From: Prevotella sp.
Lineage (GTDB): Bacteria > Bacteroidota > Bacteroidia > Bacteroidales > Bacteroidaceae
Assembly (NCBI GenBank): GCA_022771625.1
Contig: JALFCW010000147.1
Location: 1-53,604 of the forward strand
DNA: 53,604 nt
Reading direction: 5' to 3'
In this document: positions 16,901 to 26,486 of the stretch, piece by piece
Numbering within the stretch: position 1 is the stretch's first letter
Layout of the letters: each line of letters begins with the position of its first letter
The notes under the pieces: generated by a model
Database searches by the model: none
The model's input: the letters and a program-made list of their open reading frames with translations, nothing else
Told to the model about the DNA's origin: nothing
Program-made: the position numbers and the translations under genes

Positions 16901-16907
16901 ACGTTTT

Positions 16908-19745
16908 ATGATTACACGTTATCATGCCCGATATTATGCGGCAATGCTATCGCAGAAGAGCGTAGGAGGCGAGTTGGACTCGCTCTCACAGTCGCTTCTC
17001 AGTTCGACGGTTGACATCAATCCCCATCAGATTGATGCCGCCCTTTTTGCGTTCCGCTCACCCCTGTCTAAGGGTGTTGTCCTTGCCGACGAGGTGGGAT
17101 TGGGCAAGACCATAGAGGCTGGTTTGGTGTTGTGTCAATATTGGTCAACGGGCAAGCGCAAGATTATCGTGGTATGTCCAGCATCACTCCGCAAGCAGTG
17201 GGAAGCTGAATTGCAGGAGAAATTTGGTATTCCCAGTGAGATACTCGACACCAAGAATTTCAACTCATATATCAGAGAAGGCAAGAATCCGCTTTCTTCG
17301 CGACGAGTGATTATCTGTTCGTATAACTTCTGCTCAAAGCACAAGGGCGACATCGTGACCAATGGTTTCGACCTTGCCGTCATCGACGAAGCTCACAAGT
17401 TGCGCAATGTCTATCGCAAATCGTCACATACGGCAGCCGATGTGCGCGATGCCTTGTATGGAGTGAAGAAACTACTGCTCACCGCCACCCCATTCCAAAA
17501 TTCGCTAATGGAGCTGTATGGGTTGACTTCGGTGATTGACGACCGATTCTTTGGCAGCGAGAAGAGTTTTCGCAACGAATATGGAAAGGGTGAGAACCTG
17601 AAGCAGTTGCGCGAGAGAATAAAGAGTGTGTTTACACGCACATTGCGCAAGGACGTGAAGGAATATATCAACTACACCCGACGATTGCCATTAACCCAGA
17701 AGTTTAATGCCACCGACAGTGAATATGAACTATATCAGGCAGTGAGTGAGTTTCTGCGTCGCGACGACATCTACAGTGTGCCAGCCTCGCAAAAGAAGTT
17801 GACCACAATGATTGTGCGCAAAATACTCGCCTCATCCACATACGCCCTCATCTTCACCCTGGAACATATAAAAGAACGACTTAACAAGATGCTCGCCGAA
17901 AATCGTGAGACGGAGTTCTCGGCAGAAGGTCTTGTGGATGAAGACGATTGGCAGTTGTATGAGGAAAATGAGGAAGACGCCTGTATGGTGTCGGAGGCGA
18001 GCCTGTTTGAAGAAGAGGAAATAGACATTCCTCGTCTGAAACAAGAGATAGAGACCATCGAAGGGTTTATCGACAAGGCCAAGCATATCAAGGAAGACTC
18101 TAAGGCCAAAGCCTTGCTCACAGCCTTGGAACAGTCGTTTGCCAAACTGCACGATATGGGAGCCAACCGCAAGGCGCTAATCTTCACAGAGAGCACCAAG
18201 ACACAGTCATACCTGCGTGAGTTTCTTGAAGCCAATGGTTATGATGGCAAGGTGGTACTTTTCAACGGAAAGGCATCAGAACCTCAGACCAATGATATAT
18301 ATAAAAGGTGGTGTGCGGAGCATGCTGACAAGGTTAGCGGCATCAAGGCTGCTGACCGACGTGCCGCTATTGTTGATTATTTTCAGAACGATGCTGAGAT
18401 AATGATAGCCACCGAGGCAGCAGCAGAAGGACTCAACTTGCAATTTTGTTCACTCTTAATTAATTTCGACCTGCCGTGGAATCCGCAACGTATAGAACAA
18501 CGTATAGGCCGCTGCCATCGTTATGGCCAGAAGTTTGACGTTGTGGTAGTAAACTTTATCAATACAAGAAACTATGCTGATGTAAGAGTATTTGAACTGT
18601 TGAGCGACAAGTTCAAACTCTTCGACGACGTGTTTGGAGCCAGCGACGAAGTGCTGGGCAAGGCCGACAATATCGACATCGAAAACCGCATTTGGGAGAT
18701 ATACCAGCAGTGCCGCAGTGAGGAAGAAATAAACTCCGCCTTCGAGCGTCTTCAGTCGGACATGCAGCAGGAGATAGACCAAAGGATGGACGAGGTGAGA
18801 GCCGAGGTGATGGAGCATTTCGACATCAACGTGCAGGAGCATCTCCGCACTTGTAAGGACGAGACGGGAGCTTTCCTCAACCGCTATCAGCATATTTTCT
18901 GGGAACTGACAAAATTTGTGCTTTCCTCGCAGGCTGTGTTTGACGACAACAGTCATTCTTTTGTACTGAAAGTGCCCGTGGCTGGTATGCGCAAAGGCAA
19001 ATACTCACTGCTGAATACCGGTAGCGATTCCCTGCCTTATCGTCTTAACGACCCGCTTGCCCAGCATGTCATCAACACTGCAATGTCCCTGCCCATGGAA
19101 GACGGTGCAGTGGTAGAGATAGACGAAGAGGCGATAAGCATGAATGCCTCATTGCCCGATTATCTTCGTGGTGAAAGCGGATGGATGATACTCTCGACGC
19201 TAAAGGTCAGTTCGTTTGAGGAGGAGCAATACAGTCTTTTCACCACCTTCACAGACAGTGGGCGTACGGTGTCGCAGGACGACGCTGAAAGGATGATGCT
19301 CAATGGAGGAACGGAAAGTGAAGCGGTGGAAATACCAAGCAGGGTAAAGGACGAGTTGCAGAAGAACGTGGCACAACGTTCAAAGGCGAAACTTCATGAT
19401 ATTGACTCGCGCAACCTGAGTTACTACAACCAGGAAGCAGTACGCATTGAGCTATGGGAACATGACTGCATCAACGCCTTGGAGACAGAATTGGGAATTG
19501 TGAAACGCAGCATTCTGCAAGCCGAGCGGGAGGCAAGGACTGCAACGTCGGTGCAGGAGAAGATAGAACAGGAAAAGAAGGTGGAAGAACTGAAACGAAA
19601 GAAACGACGATTGCGCAACGAACTGGAGGACAGGGAAGACGAGATAAGCGAGCAGCGTCGGAAGATGATTGCCGAACTGGAGCAAAAGATGATACAGTCA
19701 ACGGAGAGTCAGAACCTGTTCTTCATCCGATGGACAACCAAGTAG
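16908..19745 (+). CDS. SNF2-family helicase of a defence operon
   Basis: This 945-residue protein has a SNF2/DEAD-like ATPase core: Walker A in ADEVGLGKT (K67), DEAH (D160-H163), TATPFQN, and a C-terminal helicase lobe with ATEAAAEGLNLQ and QRIGRCHRYGQ. An acidic insert (about 345-365) splits the lobes. A long charged coiled coil occupies about 850-935. This resembles the SNF2-like helicases paired with methylases in phage-defence loci (DISARM DrmD; helicase-methylase-ATPase systems). It is the first gene of a three-gene operon, 22 bp before the methylase. A hairpin lies just upstream of its start. It probably translocates on DNA to license or block the nuclease partner; this is inferred. Confidence 0.85.
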   Translation: MITRYHARYYAAMLSQKSVGGELDSLSQSLLSSTVDINPHQIDAALFAFRSPLSKGVVLADEVGLGKTIEAGLVLCQYWSTGKRKIIVVCPASLRKQWEAELQEKFGIPSEILDTKNFNSYIREGKNPLSSRRVIICSYNFCSKHKGDIVTNGFDLAVIDEAHKLRNVYRKSSHTAADVRDALYGVKKLLLTATPFQNSLMELYGLTSVIDDRFFGSEKSFRNEYGKGENLKQLRERIKSVFTRTLRKDVKEYINYTRRLPLTQKFNATDSEYELYQAVSEFLRRDDIYSVPASQKKLTTMIVRKILASSTYALIFTLEHIKERLNKMLAENRETEFSAEGLVDEDDWQLYEENEEDACMVSEASLFEEEEIDIPRLKQEIETIEGFIDKAKHIKEDSKAKALLTALEQSFAKLHDMGANRKALIFTESTKTQSYLREFLEANGYDGKVVLFNGKASEPQTNDIYKRWCAEHADKVSGIKAADRRAAIVDYFQNDAEIMIATEAAAEGLNLQFCSLLINFDLPWNPQRIEQRIGRCHRYGQKFDVVVVNFINTRNYADVRVFELLSDKFKLFDDVFGASDEVLGKADNIDIENRIWEIYQQCRSEEEINSAFERLQSDMQQEIDQRMDEVRAEVMEHFDINVQEHLRTCKDETGAFLNRYQHIFWELTKFVLSSQAVFDDNSHSFVLKVPVAGMRKGKYSLLNTGSDSLPYRLNDPLAQHVINTAMSLPMEDGAVVEIDEEAISMNASLPDYLRGESGWMILSTLKVSSFEEEQYSLFTTFTDSGRTVSQDDAERMMLNGGTESEAVEIPSRVKDELQKNVAQRSKAKLHDIDSRNLSYYNQEAVRIELWEHDCINALETELGIVKRSILQAEREARTATSVQEKIEQEKKVEELKRKKRRLRNELEDREDEISEQRRKMIAELEQKMIQSTESQNLFFIRWTTK

Positions 19746-19767
19746 AACAAGAAAACAACGACATATT

Positions 19768-22674
19768 ATGGCAACCAATTATTACGAAAGTTTCATCAAG
19801 AAACTGCAAGAGATATTCATGATGGATCATGCGGAACTGGATTTCGGCATCTATCGCATCATGAATCAGAAGCGGGCAGACATCAATCACTTCCTGAAGT
19901 TTGAACTGCTCCCGCAAGTGAAAACGGCATTGGCAGATGCTTCCGATGGCTCTGAAAACGAGGTGTTCTCGCATCTCGTCACTTTCTTCAGCCGATATTA
20001 CGACAACGGCGATTTCATCAGCAAACGTCGCTACAAGGACAATACCTACGCCATTCCCTACAACGGCGAGGAGGTGAAACTGCATTGGGCGAATGCCGAT
20101 CAATACTATATCAAGTCGTCGGAATATTTCCGCGACTATTCTTTTGTGTTGCCTACATCAAGAAGAAAAGTTCACTTTGTATTGAAAGATGCTTCCACCG
20201 AGCAGAACAACAACAAGACTGCAAACAATATGGAGCGTCGTTTTGCTCTCTATAAGCCTGAGGCAGAAGGGGAATCGTTTTATGAAGTGAATGGCGATGA
20301 GCTCAACATATTCTTCACCTACGAACTGATGCCGAAAGGCACGAAGCAGAATGACTTGATGGCTGAGGCTTTAGACAACGTCAAGGATATTATTCCTTTG
20401 GAGTTCTCGGAGCTATTGACTGTGAAATCGCCTACTGACAAGAATGCCAACCGTACACTTTTTGAGAAGCACTTGACGGATTATACTGCCAAGAACAGTT
20501 TTGATTATTTCATCCACAAGGACCTTGGAGGCTTCCTGCGTCGCGAATTGGATTTTTATATCAAGAACGAGGTGATGCTTCTCGACGACCTTGACGTGAA
20601 GCATATCGAGAGTCAGCTCAATATAATAAAAGCCATAAAACTTGTTGGCGAGAAGATAATCCGTATGCTTGCCCAGCTTGAAGACTTCCAAAAGAAGCTA
20701 TGGCTGAAGAAGAAGTTTGTGGTGCAGTCTGACTATTGTATCACTCTCGACCGTGTGCCTCGCAAGCTCTATCCCGAAATCCTTGCCAACGAACGCCAGC
20801 GTGAGGAATGGGTACGTCTGTTTGCCATCGACGAAATAAAAGGCGACTTGACTACTGAAGCCTATTCTGTTCCGCTCACCATGGAGTTCCTTGAGCAAAA
20901 TCCCTTCCTCGTACTTGATACCGCTTTCTTCTCGAAGCAGTTTAAGCATAAATTGATGGCAAGCATGGAGAATGTGGATAGGGATTGTAATGGGTTGCTG
21001 ATAAATAGCGATAACTACCAAGCTCTCGAATTGCTCCGTAACAAATACAATCAGGCTATTAATTGTGTATATATAGACCCTCCCTATAACGCTAAATCTA
21101 GCGAAATCCTCTATAAAAACTCATATAAAGACTCGTCTTGGAATAGTTTCATTCATAATAGAGCATTAATAACTAGAGAATTAATGTCAAATGATGCAAT
21201 TTTTCAATTTGCCATCGATGATTATGAGGTACATAATTCAATTTTACTTCTGAATGATGTATTTGGTAAAGAAAACCATATAGGCAATATTACTGTGATT
21301 CATAATCCCCGAGGTAGAAATGATGACAAATTTTATGGAACAGCACATGAATATATGCTTTCTTATGCAAAGAATATTGACCTTGCAGAAATAGGATTAT
21401 TTCCGCTAACAGAAGAAGACGCAGCTCAATATCGTAATGCAGATGGATTGTCCAACTATTCAATCGTTTCATACATGCGAACTGGTAACAACTCAAAAAG
21501 ATTTGAACGTCCTAATCTCTTTTATCCTATCTATGTAAATCCAAATACGCTTGAACTATCTTTGGATTATCAGGATAATTGGATAGAACTTCTTCCAATT
21601 GTGGCAGATGATGAAAGAACATGGAGATGGGGGAAAGATACGTTCCTTTCTAAAAAAGATACGGAAATTGTATGTAAGAAAGACTTTGGCGGGTATAACG
21701 GATATAAATTATTCAAAAAAAGAAGAAACATCGGTATTGGTAAGAAGGCAAAAACTGTATGGATGGATTCTAAATATGATGCCTCCACGCACGGAATAAT
21801 GTATCTTCGTAAATTATTTGGGGATAATGATTTATTTAGTTATCCAAAATCTATCAATACCGTTTTTGATGCATTACAAATATCAAGCAAGCCTGGAGAT
21901 ATAGTATTGGATTATTTCGGAGGTTCTGCGACAACAGCAGATGCTGTTATAAAGCTTAATCGATTGGAAACAGATGAAGAGGAGAGAAGATTTATTATAG
22001 CAGAAATGGGTAATTACTTTAATAGCATAACCCGTCCTCGCATCGAAAAAGTCATATACTCCCCCGACTGGAAGGATGGTAAGCCTGTCTCCCGCCAAGG
22101 CATTTCCCAATGCTTCAAATACATGCGCTTGGAGCAATACGAGGACACGCTGAATAACTTGAAAATTAAGGAGCAGCAGACTGCGGCACAATTTAATGAA
22201 GGCAGTGGATTCAAGGAGAGTTATATGCTTGAATATATGCTCGACGTGGAGACGCGCGACTCTCTGCTCAACCTGAATATGTTTGAGAATCCGTTTGCCA
22301 TGACACTGAAAACCACCAAGGACAACGAACTCGTGGAGACAGAGGTGGATATGGTGGAGACATTCAACTACTTGATAGGACTGAACGTGGAGACGGAAGA
22401 CTGGTATAGGGACGAGAACATCTGCGTGGTGCAGGGACATACGCACAGAGACAACCTCCATACTCTCGTCATCTGGCGCAATTGCAAGGAGATAGACAAC
22501 GAGCAGCTGAACCAGTTCTTCGAGCGCATGGACTTCCGCACAAGAGACTCAGAGTTTGACCTTATCTACGTGAATGGCGACAACCTATTACCCAATCTCC
22601 GTCGAGACGAAGACAACTGGAAAGTGGTTCTTATCGAGGAAGAATTCACGAAACGTATGTTTGAAACGGAATAA
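19768..22674 (+). CDS. Type III-like adenine-N6 DNA methyltransferase (Mod-like)
   Basis: The protein has 968 residues. The catalytic DPPY motif (D437-Y440) precedes the SAM-binding motif DYFGGSATT (D715-G719), the beta-class order found in type III Mod proteins. The N-terminal about 400 residues and C-terminal about 200 residues flank a central catalytic/target-recognition part. Genomic bases about 21040-22020 are visibly more AT-rich and use different codons (many AAT, ATA, TTT, AGA) than the rest of the gene, suggesting that the central part was exchanged. It lies 2 bp before the Res-like gene. It most likely marks self DNA for the helicase-nuclease partners. Methylase class is firm; the recognition sequence cannot be read from the gene. 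Confidence 0.9.
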   Translation: MATNYYESFIKKLQEIFMMDHAELDFGIYRIMNQKRADINHFLKFELLPQVKTALADASDGSENEVFSHLVTFFSRYYDNGDFISKRRYKDNTYAIPYNGEEVKLHWANADQYYIKSSEYFRDYSFVLPTSRRKVHFVLKDASTEQNNNKTANNMERRFALYKPEAEGESFYEVNGDELNIFFTYELMPKGTKQNDLMAEALDNVKDIIPLEFSELLTVKSPTDKNANRTLFEKHLTDYTAKNSFDYFIHKDLGGFLRRELDFYIKNEVMLLDDLDVKHIESQLNIIKAIKLVGEKIIRMLAQLEDFQKKLWLKKKFVVQSDYCITLDRVPRKLYPEILANERQREEWVRLFAIDEIKGDLTTEAYSVPLTMEFLEQNPFLVLDTAFFSKQFKHKLMASMENVDRDCNGLLINSDNYQALELLRNKYNQAINCVYIDPPYNAKSSEILYKNSYKDSSWNSFIHNRALITRELMSNDAIFQFAIDDYEVHNSILLLNDVFGKENHIGNITVIHNPRGRNDDKFYGTAHEYMLSYAKNIDLAEIGLFPLTEEDAAQYRNADGLSNYSIVSYMRTGNNSKRFERPNLFYPIYVNPNTLELSLDYQDNWIELLPIVADDERTWRWGKDTFLSKKDTEIVCKKDFGGYNGYKLFKKRRNIGIGKKAKTVWMDSKYDASTHGIMYLRKLFGDNDLFSYPKSINTVFDALQISSKPGDIVLDYFGGSATTADAVIKLNRLETDEEERRFIIAEMGNYFNSITRPRIEKVIYSPDWKDGKPVSRQGISQCFKYMRLEQYEDTLNNLKIKEQQTAAQFNEGSGFKESYMLEYMLDVETRDSLLNLNMFENPFAMTLKTTKDNELVETEVDMVETFNYLIGLNVETEDWYRDENICVVQGHTHRDNLHTLVIWRNCKEIDNEQLNQFFERMDFRTRDSEFDLIYVNGDNLLPNLRRDEDNWKVVLIEEEFTKRMFETE

Positions 22675-22676
22675 TC

Positions 22677-25600
22677 ATGGCAAAGAAGAAAACAAAGCAA
22701 CCGGCGAAACTGCAAGAGGCGCTGGTGCTGTTTAAATATATCCTCAACCTCTTCGGATGCAAAGACCTTGCGGCTCTCTCGGGCGACTTGAAAGACCCTG
22801 CATTGGAGGGGGTGGACGATGAGGGATGTTCGCGAATGTTTCATGCGCTGAAGAAGTATCTTTATACCGACGTTGGCATCAGCGAACAGGAACTGCGTGA
22901 ATATGACAGGCATATCGTGAAATACACCAACGAGATAAACGAGCGAAGGACAGAAAAGATAACATGGAAATACTACCAGTATCTTGCACTGTTGTTCACT
23001 GAGATATATCTCGACCGATATTTTACCGACAAGATGCGACTGCTGGATGACATCAACTGCTTTCTTGTAGATGAGTTCAACTTCAGATCGGAGACATGGC
23101 ATGAAATGCCACAATTCACCGACGACGACCTGAACAAACTGGCATTCTGGTGTGCCACGGGTTCGGGAAAGACCCTGATGCTGCATGTCAATATCAAGCA
23201 GTATCTGTATTATGCCGAGAAGCATCATGCAAAGAAACTCAACCGCATTCTCATACTCACTCCCAACGAGGGACTTAGCAACCAGCATATCCAGGAGCTA
23301 AAAGCTTCGGGCTTCTATGCCGAACTGTTCAACAAACAGGGACAAGGAGGACTCTTCGGTGGTAAACAGACCGTGGAGGTAATCGATATCAACAAACTTG
23401 CTGATACCGACGGAGACAAGACCGTGGCAATAGACAGTTTTGAGGGCAACAACCTTGTGCTCGTGGATGAAGGACACAGGGGCAGCGGCGGCGAAGTGTG
23501 GAAGGGTTATCGCAACAAACTGACACAGGAAGGATTCTCGTTTGAATACTCTGCCACATTCGGACAAGCAATTGCGGCATTGTCGGGCAAGGACAGGCTG
23601 ACCCTATTGGAGGAGTATGGCAAGGCCACACTCTTCGACTATTCCTACCGCTATTTTTATAATGACGGATATGGCAAGGACTATCGCATCATGAACATGA
23701 CATCATGGGACGATGAGGAGAAACTGAACATGTATCTTACGGCATATCTGCTCTGCCTTTATGAGCAGACATTGAGCTATGAGGGCAGTCCGCTTGTGAA
23801 AAACCGATTCCTCATAGCACGTCCGTTGGGCATCTTTGTGGGTGGCTCGGTGAATGCCGTGAGGACAGTGAACAAGAGGCAGGTGAGCGACGTGGTGCAG
23901 ATACTGCTGTTTATTCAGAACTTTGTGGATAATCCCGACTTGTATTGTGGATATATCAAGCGTTTGTTCAATCCCGATGATGGTATCAAGAACAAAAACG
24001 GATATTCGCTGTTTGCCAACAGTTTCGTGTTGGCTAAAGCAGGTATGCGAATGGGTGAAGAGGACAAGTTTGCAAGAGATACATATTATAAGGTGATAAA
24101 GACTTTGTTCCATAGTGACTTGCCAAATGCAAAGCTTCATCTTGACAAACAAAAGGGTGGCGACGAGGAAATAGGACTTCGCATTGGCAATGCCGAATAC
24201 TTTGGTGTGATTAACGTAGGAGATAGCGCAAAGTTGGTCGCTCTCTGCGAAGCCAACGGCATATTGTGTGAGACAAAGGAATTTGGACAGCTTTCGCTGT
24301 TTGCAGAGATCAACAATGAGTCGTCGCCAATAAATATCCTGATTGGTTCGAAGAAGTTCAACGAGGGATGGAGCAGTTGGCGTGTGTCGGTGATGGGACT
24401 AATGAATGTGGGGCGCAGTGAGGGCTCGGAGATTATCCAACTCTTCGGTCGTGGCGTGAGGCTCAAGGGATTTGAATATTCACTGAAACGCAGCAGTAAG
24501 TTGGACAGCTATTATAATCCCGGCCCTATCCCAAAAGGATTGAGAGGAATAGAGACACTGAACATCTTCGGTGTTAGGGCTGACTATATGGATGCCTTCC
24601 GCAAATATCTGGAAGACGAAGGACTGCCAGCCAATGAGGAAAACTACATCCAAATAGATATCCCCACAGTCAATCTTCTTGGCGAAACGAAGCTGAAGGT
24701 GATAAGACTGAAGCAAGGATATGATTTCAAGAAATCAGTAGTGGTGAATCCATTGGACATGATGGAAGATACCAAAATAAAACTAGACTGGACTCCAAGG
24801 GTTGAGGCCATGTATAGCAGTGGCACGAGGGTTCGCACAGAAGTGGCCGAATACAAAGGCACGCTGAATGAAGAACATCTGTCGTTGCTCGACTGGAACA
24901 AGATATTCTTTGCACTCCAACAGTTAAAGAACGAGCGCGGCTGGTATAACATGCAGCTGACGGTTGATATGTTGCATACACTGATGGCCAATCCCTCATG
25001 GTATGAATTGGTTATACAGGAGGCTGATATGGAATTCCAAGATTTCGGACGTGACGTGGAACGATGGGAGAATATCACCATCTCGCTCTTGAGGGCTTAC
25101 ATCGACAGGGCATATAAGAGAAGTAAGGGAAAATGGGAGGCACAATTTATGGAAACAGTGTATGTGAATGACAACGACCCGAATTTCTTTGATGAATACA
25201 CTGTAGAGGTAAGACAGGACCAAGAGGAATGGATTGAAAGGCTGAAGGAACTGCGCGAACAGATTCTTTCGGGCTGTATGAAGGGCAATTTTGAAATCAA
25301 CAGTAAATGGATACAAGCCTTGCGTTTCGATCGCCACTTGTATTATCCTCTGCTTTGCCTGACTGACAGGGATGACCGGGGAAAAAGGATAATGGTTGAC
25401 GAGAACACCAACGAACCGCTGATAAAGATATCCCCAGTACCGCTGAATAGGGGCGAAAAAACATTTGTGGAACATATACGCAATTATTATAACGAGCGCA
25501 AGGACGATGTGTTTGCGGAGAAGGATGTATATCTGTTGCGCAATGAAAGTAAAAAGGGGATTGGTTTCTTTGAGGCAAATAACTTCTATCCGGATTTTAT

Positions 25601-25898
25601 CTTGTGGGTGAATGAAGGCAAGAGGCAGCGCGTGTCGTTCATCGACCCCAAAGGGCTGAGGAACATTCGGGGATTTGAGGATCCCAAAATACAATTGTAT
25701 AATCTGTTGAAAAGCGAGATTGAACCCAAACTCAACGATCCGGACATCATCCTGGACAGTTTTATCGTATCCAATACTCCATACGAAGAAATCAGTTTCT
25801 GGAATCCTTGTGAAGATAAGTCGGTATTCAAGAAAAACCACATAGTATTCCAGATGGACAATGAATATATAGGTGAATTGTTTGGGATGATAGTGTAG
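22677..25898 (+). CDS. Type III Res-like helicase with C-terminal nuclease motif
   Basis: This 1073-residue protein has a superfamily 2 helicase core: CATGSGKT (K165), a DEGH box (D264-H267), and an arginine-finger motif in IIQLFGRGVRLKG. Near the C-terminus a PD-(D/E)xK nuclease pattern is visible: YPDF with D973, then FIDPKG with D990 and K992. That is the arrangement of Res subunits of type III restriction enzymes. Only 2 bp separate it from the methylase, so the two are probably translationally coupled. Together with the SNF2 gene this gives a helicase-methylase-nuclease defence operon. Whether the nuclease cleaves unmodified DNA as in classical type III systems, or acts differently with the SNF2 partner, cannot be told from sequence. 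Confidence 0.85.
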   Translation: MAKKKTKQPAKLQEALVLFKYILNLFGCKDLAALSGDLKDPALEGVDDEGCSRMFHALKKYLYTDVGISEQELREYDRHIVKYTNEINERRTEKITWKYYQYLALLFTEIYLDRYFTDKMRLLDDINCFLVDEFNFRSETWHEMPQFTDDDLNKLAFWCATGSGKTLMLHVNIKQYLYYAEKHHAKKLNRILILTPNEGLSNQHIQELKASGFYAELFNKQGQGGLFGGKQTVEVIDINKLADTDGDKTVAIDSFEGNNLVLVDEGHRGSGGEVWKGYRNKLTQEGFSFEYSATFGQAIAALSGKDRLTLLEEYGKATLFDYSYRYFYNDGYGKDYRIMNMTSWDDEEKLNMYLTAYLLCLYEQTLSYEGSPLVKNRFLIARPLGIFVGGSVNAVRTVNKRQVSDVVQILLFIQNFVDNPDLYCGYIKRLFNPDDGIKNKNGYSLFANSFVLAKAGMRMGEEDKFARDTYYKVIKTLFHSDLPNAKLHLDKQKGGDEEIGLRIGNAEYFGVINVGDSAKLVALCEANGILCETKEFGQLSLFAEINNESSPINILIGSKKFNEGWSSWRVSVMGLMNVGRSEGSEIIQLFGRGVRLKGFEYSLKRSSKLDSYYNPGPIPKGLRGIETLNIFGVRADYMDAFRKYLEDEGLPANEENYIQIDIPTVNLLGETKLKVIRLKQGYDFKKSVVVNPLDMMEDTKIKLDWTPRVEAMYSSGTRVRTEVAEYKGTLNEEHLSLLDWNKIFFALQQLKNERGWYNMQLTVDMLHTLMANPSWYELVIQEADMEFQDFGRDVERWENITISLLRAYIDRAYKRSKGKWEAQFMETVYVNDNDPNFFDEYTVEVRQDQEEWIERLKELREQILSGCMKGNFEINSKWIQALRFDRHLYYPLLCLTDRDDRGKRIMVDENTNEPLIKISPVPLNRGEKTFVEHIRNYYNERKDDVFAEKDVYLLRNESKKGIGFFEANNFYPDFILWVNEGKRQRVSFIDPKGLRNIRGFEDPKIQLYNLLKSEIEPKLNDPDIILDSFIVSNTPYEEISFWNPCEDKSVFKKNHIVFQMDNEYIGELFGMIV

Positions 25899-25968
25899 AG
25901 TGGTTAAAATGAGGAGTTATTTGGGTGTAAAATATGTTAATTATTCGTGATTTTAGGTTAAAAAGCCC

Positions 25969-26060
25969 TTCTTCTATCACTTCTATCACACCTTCTATCA
26001 CTGCTTAAACTGCTGAGAATGTGTAATTTAAGCCTATTAGTGATAGAAGTGATAGAAGAA
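25969..26060. repeat. Perfect 21-bp inverted repeat built from TTCTATCACT units
   Basis: Bases 25969-25989 are the exact reverse complement of 26040-26060. Each arm contains two copies of CTTCTATCAC (or its complement), and a further copy lies in the 50-nt loop at 25992. It starts about 70 nt after the nuclease gene and may act as its transcription end, but there is no T-run. Confidence 0.85.
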
Positions 26061-26075
26061 ATCGAAAATTTATAG

Positions 26076-26101
26076 AGCGTGCGCGTGCGCGCGTACGCGC
26101 G
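26076..26101. repeat. Alternating purine-pyrimidine GC tract with 14-bp palindrome
   Basis: The tract reads CGTGCGCGTGCGCG onward, and the palindrome CGCGCGTACGCGCG occupies 26088-26101. Alternating G/C of this kind can adopt the Z form, and it contrasts sharply with the AT-rich surroundings. Confidence 0.7.
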
Positions 26102-26216
26102 AGAGAATGGGTATTATTATAGTATGTGGATAGTAGTAGTGAATGTGAGATAACAGTTGTCTTAAAGTATTCACTAAAGCTATTATAATTTTGACATAAC
26201 GGGTATCTATTCTATG

Positions 26217-26296
26217 TTCCGCACTGCGGTATGTACGTTCCCCACTGCGGAATGTATATTCCCCACTGCGGAACGTACATACCGCAGTGGGGAATA
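26217..26296. repeat. 21-bp tandem repeat (three copies) plus inverted copy
   Basis: Units start at 26217, 26238 and 26259, each beginning TTCC(C/G)CACTGCGG. An inverted copy, TACCGCAGTGGGGAATA, follows at 26280-26296. Unit 1 together with the start of unit 2 can pair with 26268-26288, and units 2-3 can pair with 26280-26296, so two mutually exclusive hairpins are possible. Confidence 0.8.
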
Positions 26297-26454
26297 TAAA
26301 ACAAACAGAGGCTTCACATTAATTTATATTACCCTGAGTGATAAAATATGAATGTCCTGAGTGAAATAATCCATTCACTCTGTTCAGTAGATACTATAAA
26401 AGTTATGTTAAAAACGACAAAATGAAATAATTTCGTCATAAAAACGACATATCG

Positions 26455-26486
26455 TTTGGATTTCTCAATATTTTTCCGTACTTTTG
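26455..26486 (+). promoter_or_regulatory. Promoter of the GH3 gene
   Basis: TTTG at 26455-26458 and TACTTTTG at 26479-26486 are 20 nt apart, and the start codon is 20 nt downstream. The promoter excludes the longer reading frame that begins at 26456. Confidence 0.7.

Larger units (their letters stand above)
16262..16907 (+). other. Repeat-rich intergenic region with long structured leader
   Basis: No gene is supported here. The left part carries a dispersed repeat (16329-16359) and a 14-bp unit GGGATTAGGAATTA twice in tandem (16402-16429). A promoter follows at 16464-16494. From there about 410 nt of leader precede the helicase gene, packed with hairpins at 16514-16540, 16582-16789 and 16855-16900. 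Short open frames exist (e.g. 16580-16762) but they coincide with the inverted repeats and look non-coding. Confidence 0.6.

Noticed and set aside
16705..16911. 68-codon + strand frame overlapping the helicase start
   Set aside because: It passes through the hairpins and overlaps the helicase ATG, and the translation has no protein-like pattern.
16908..25898. Complete DISARM system
   Set aside because: A SNF2 helicase and an adenine methylase are present, but DrmA, DrmB (DUF1998) and DrmC (PLD) genes are not.
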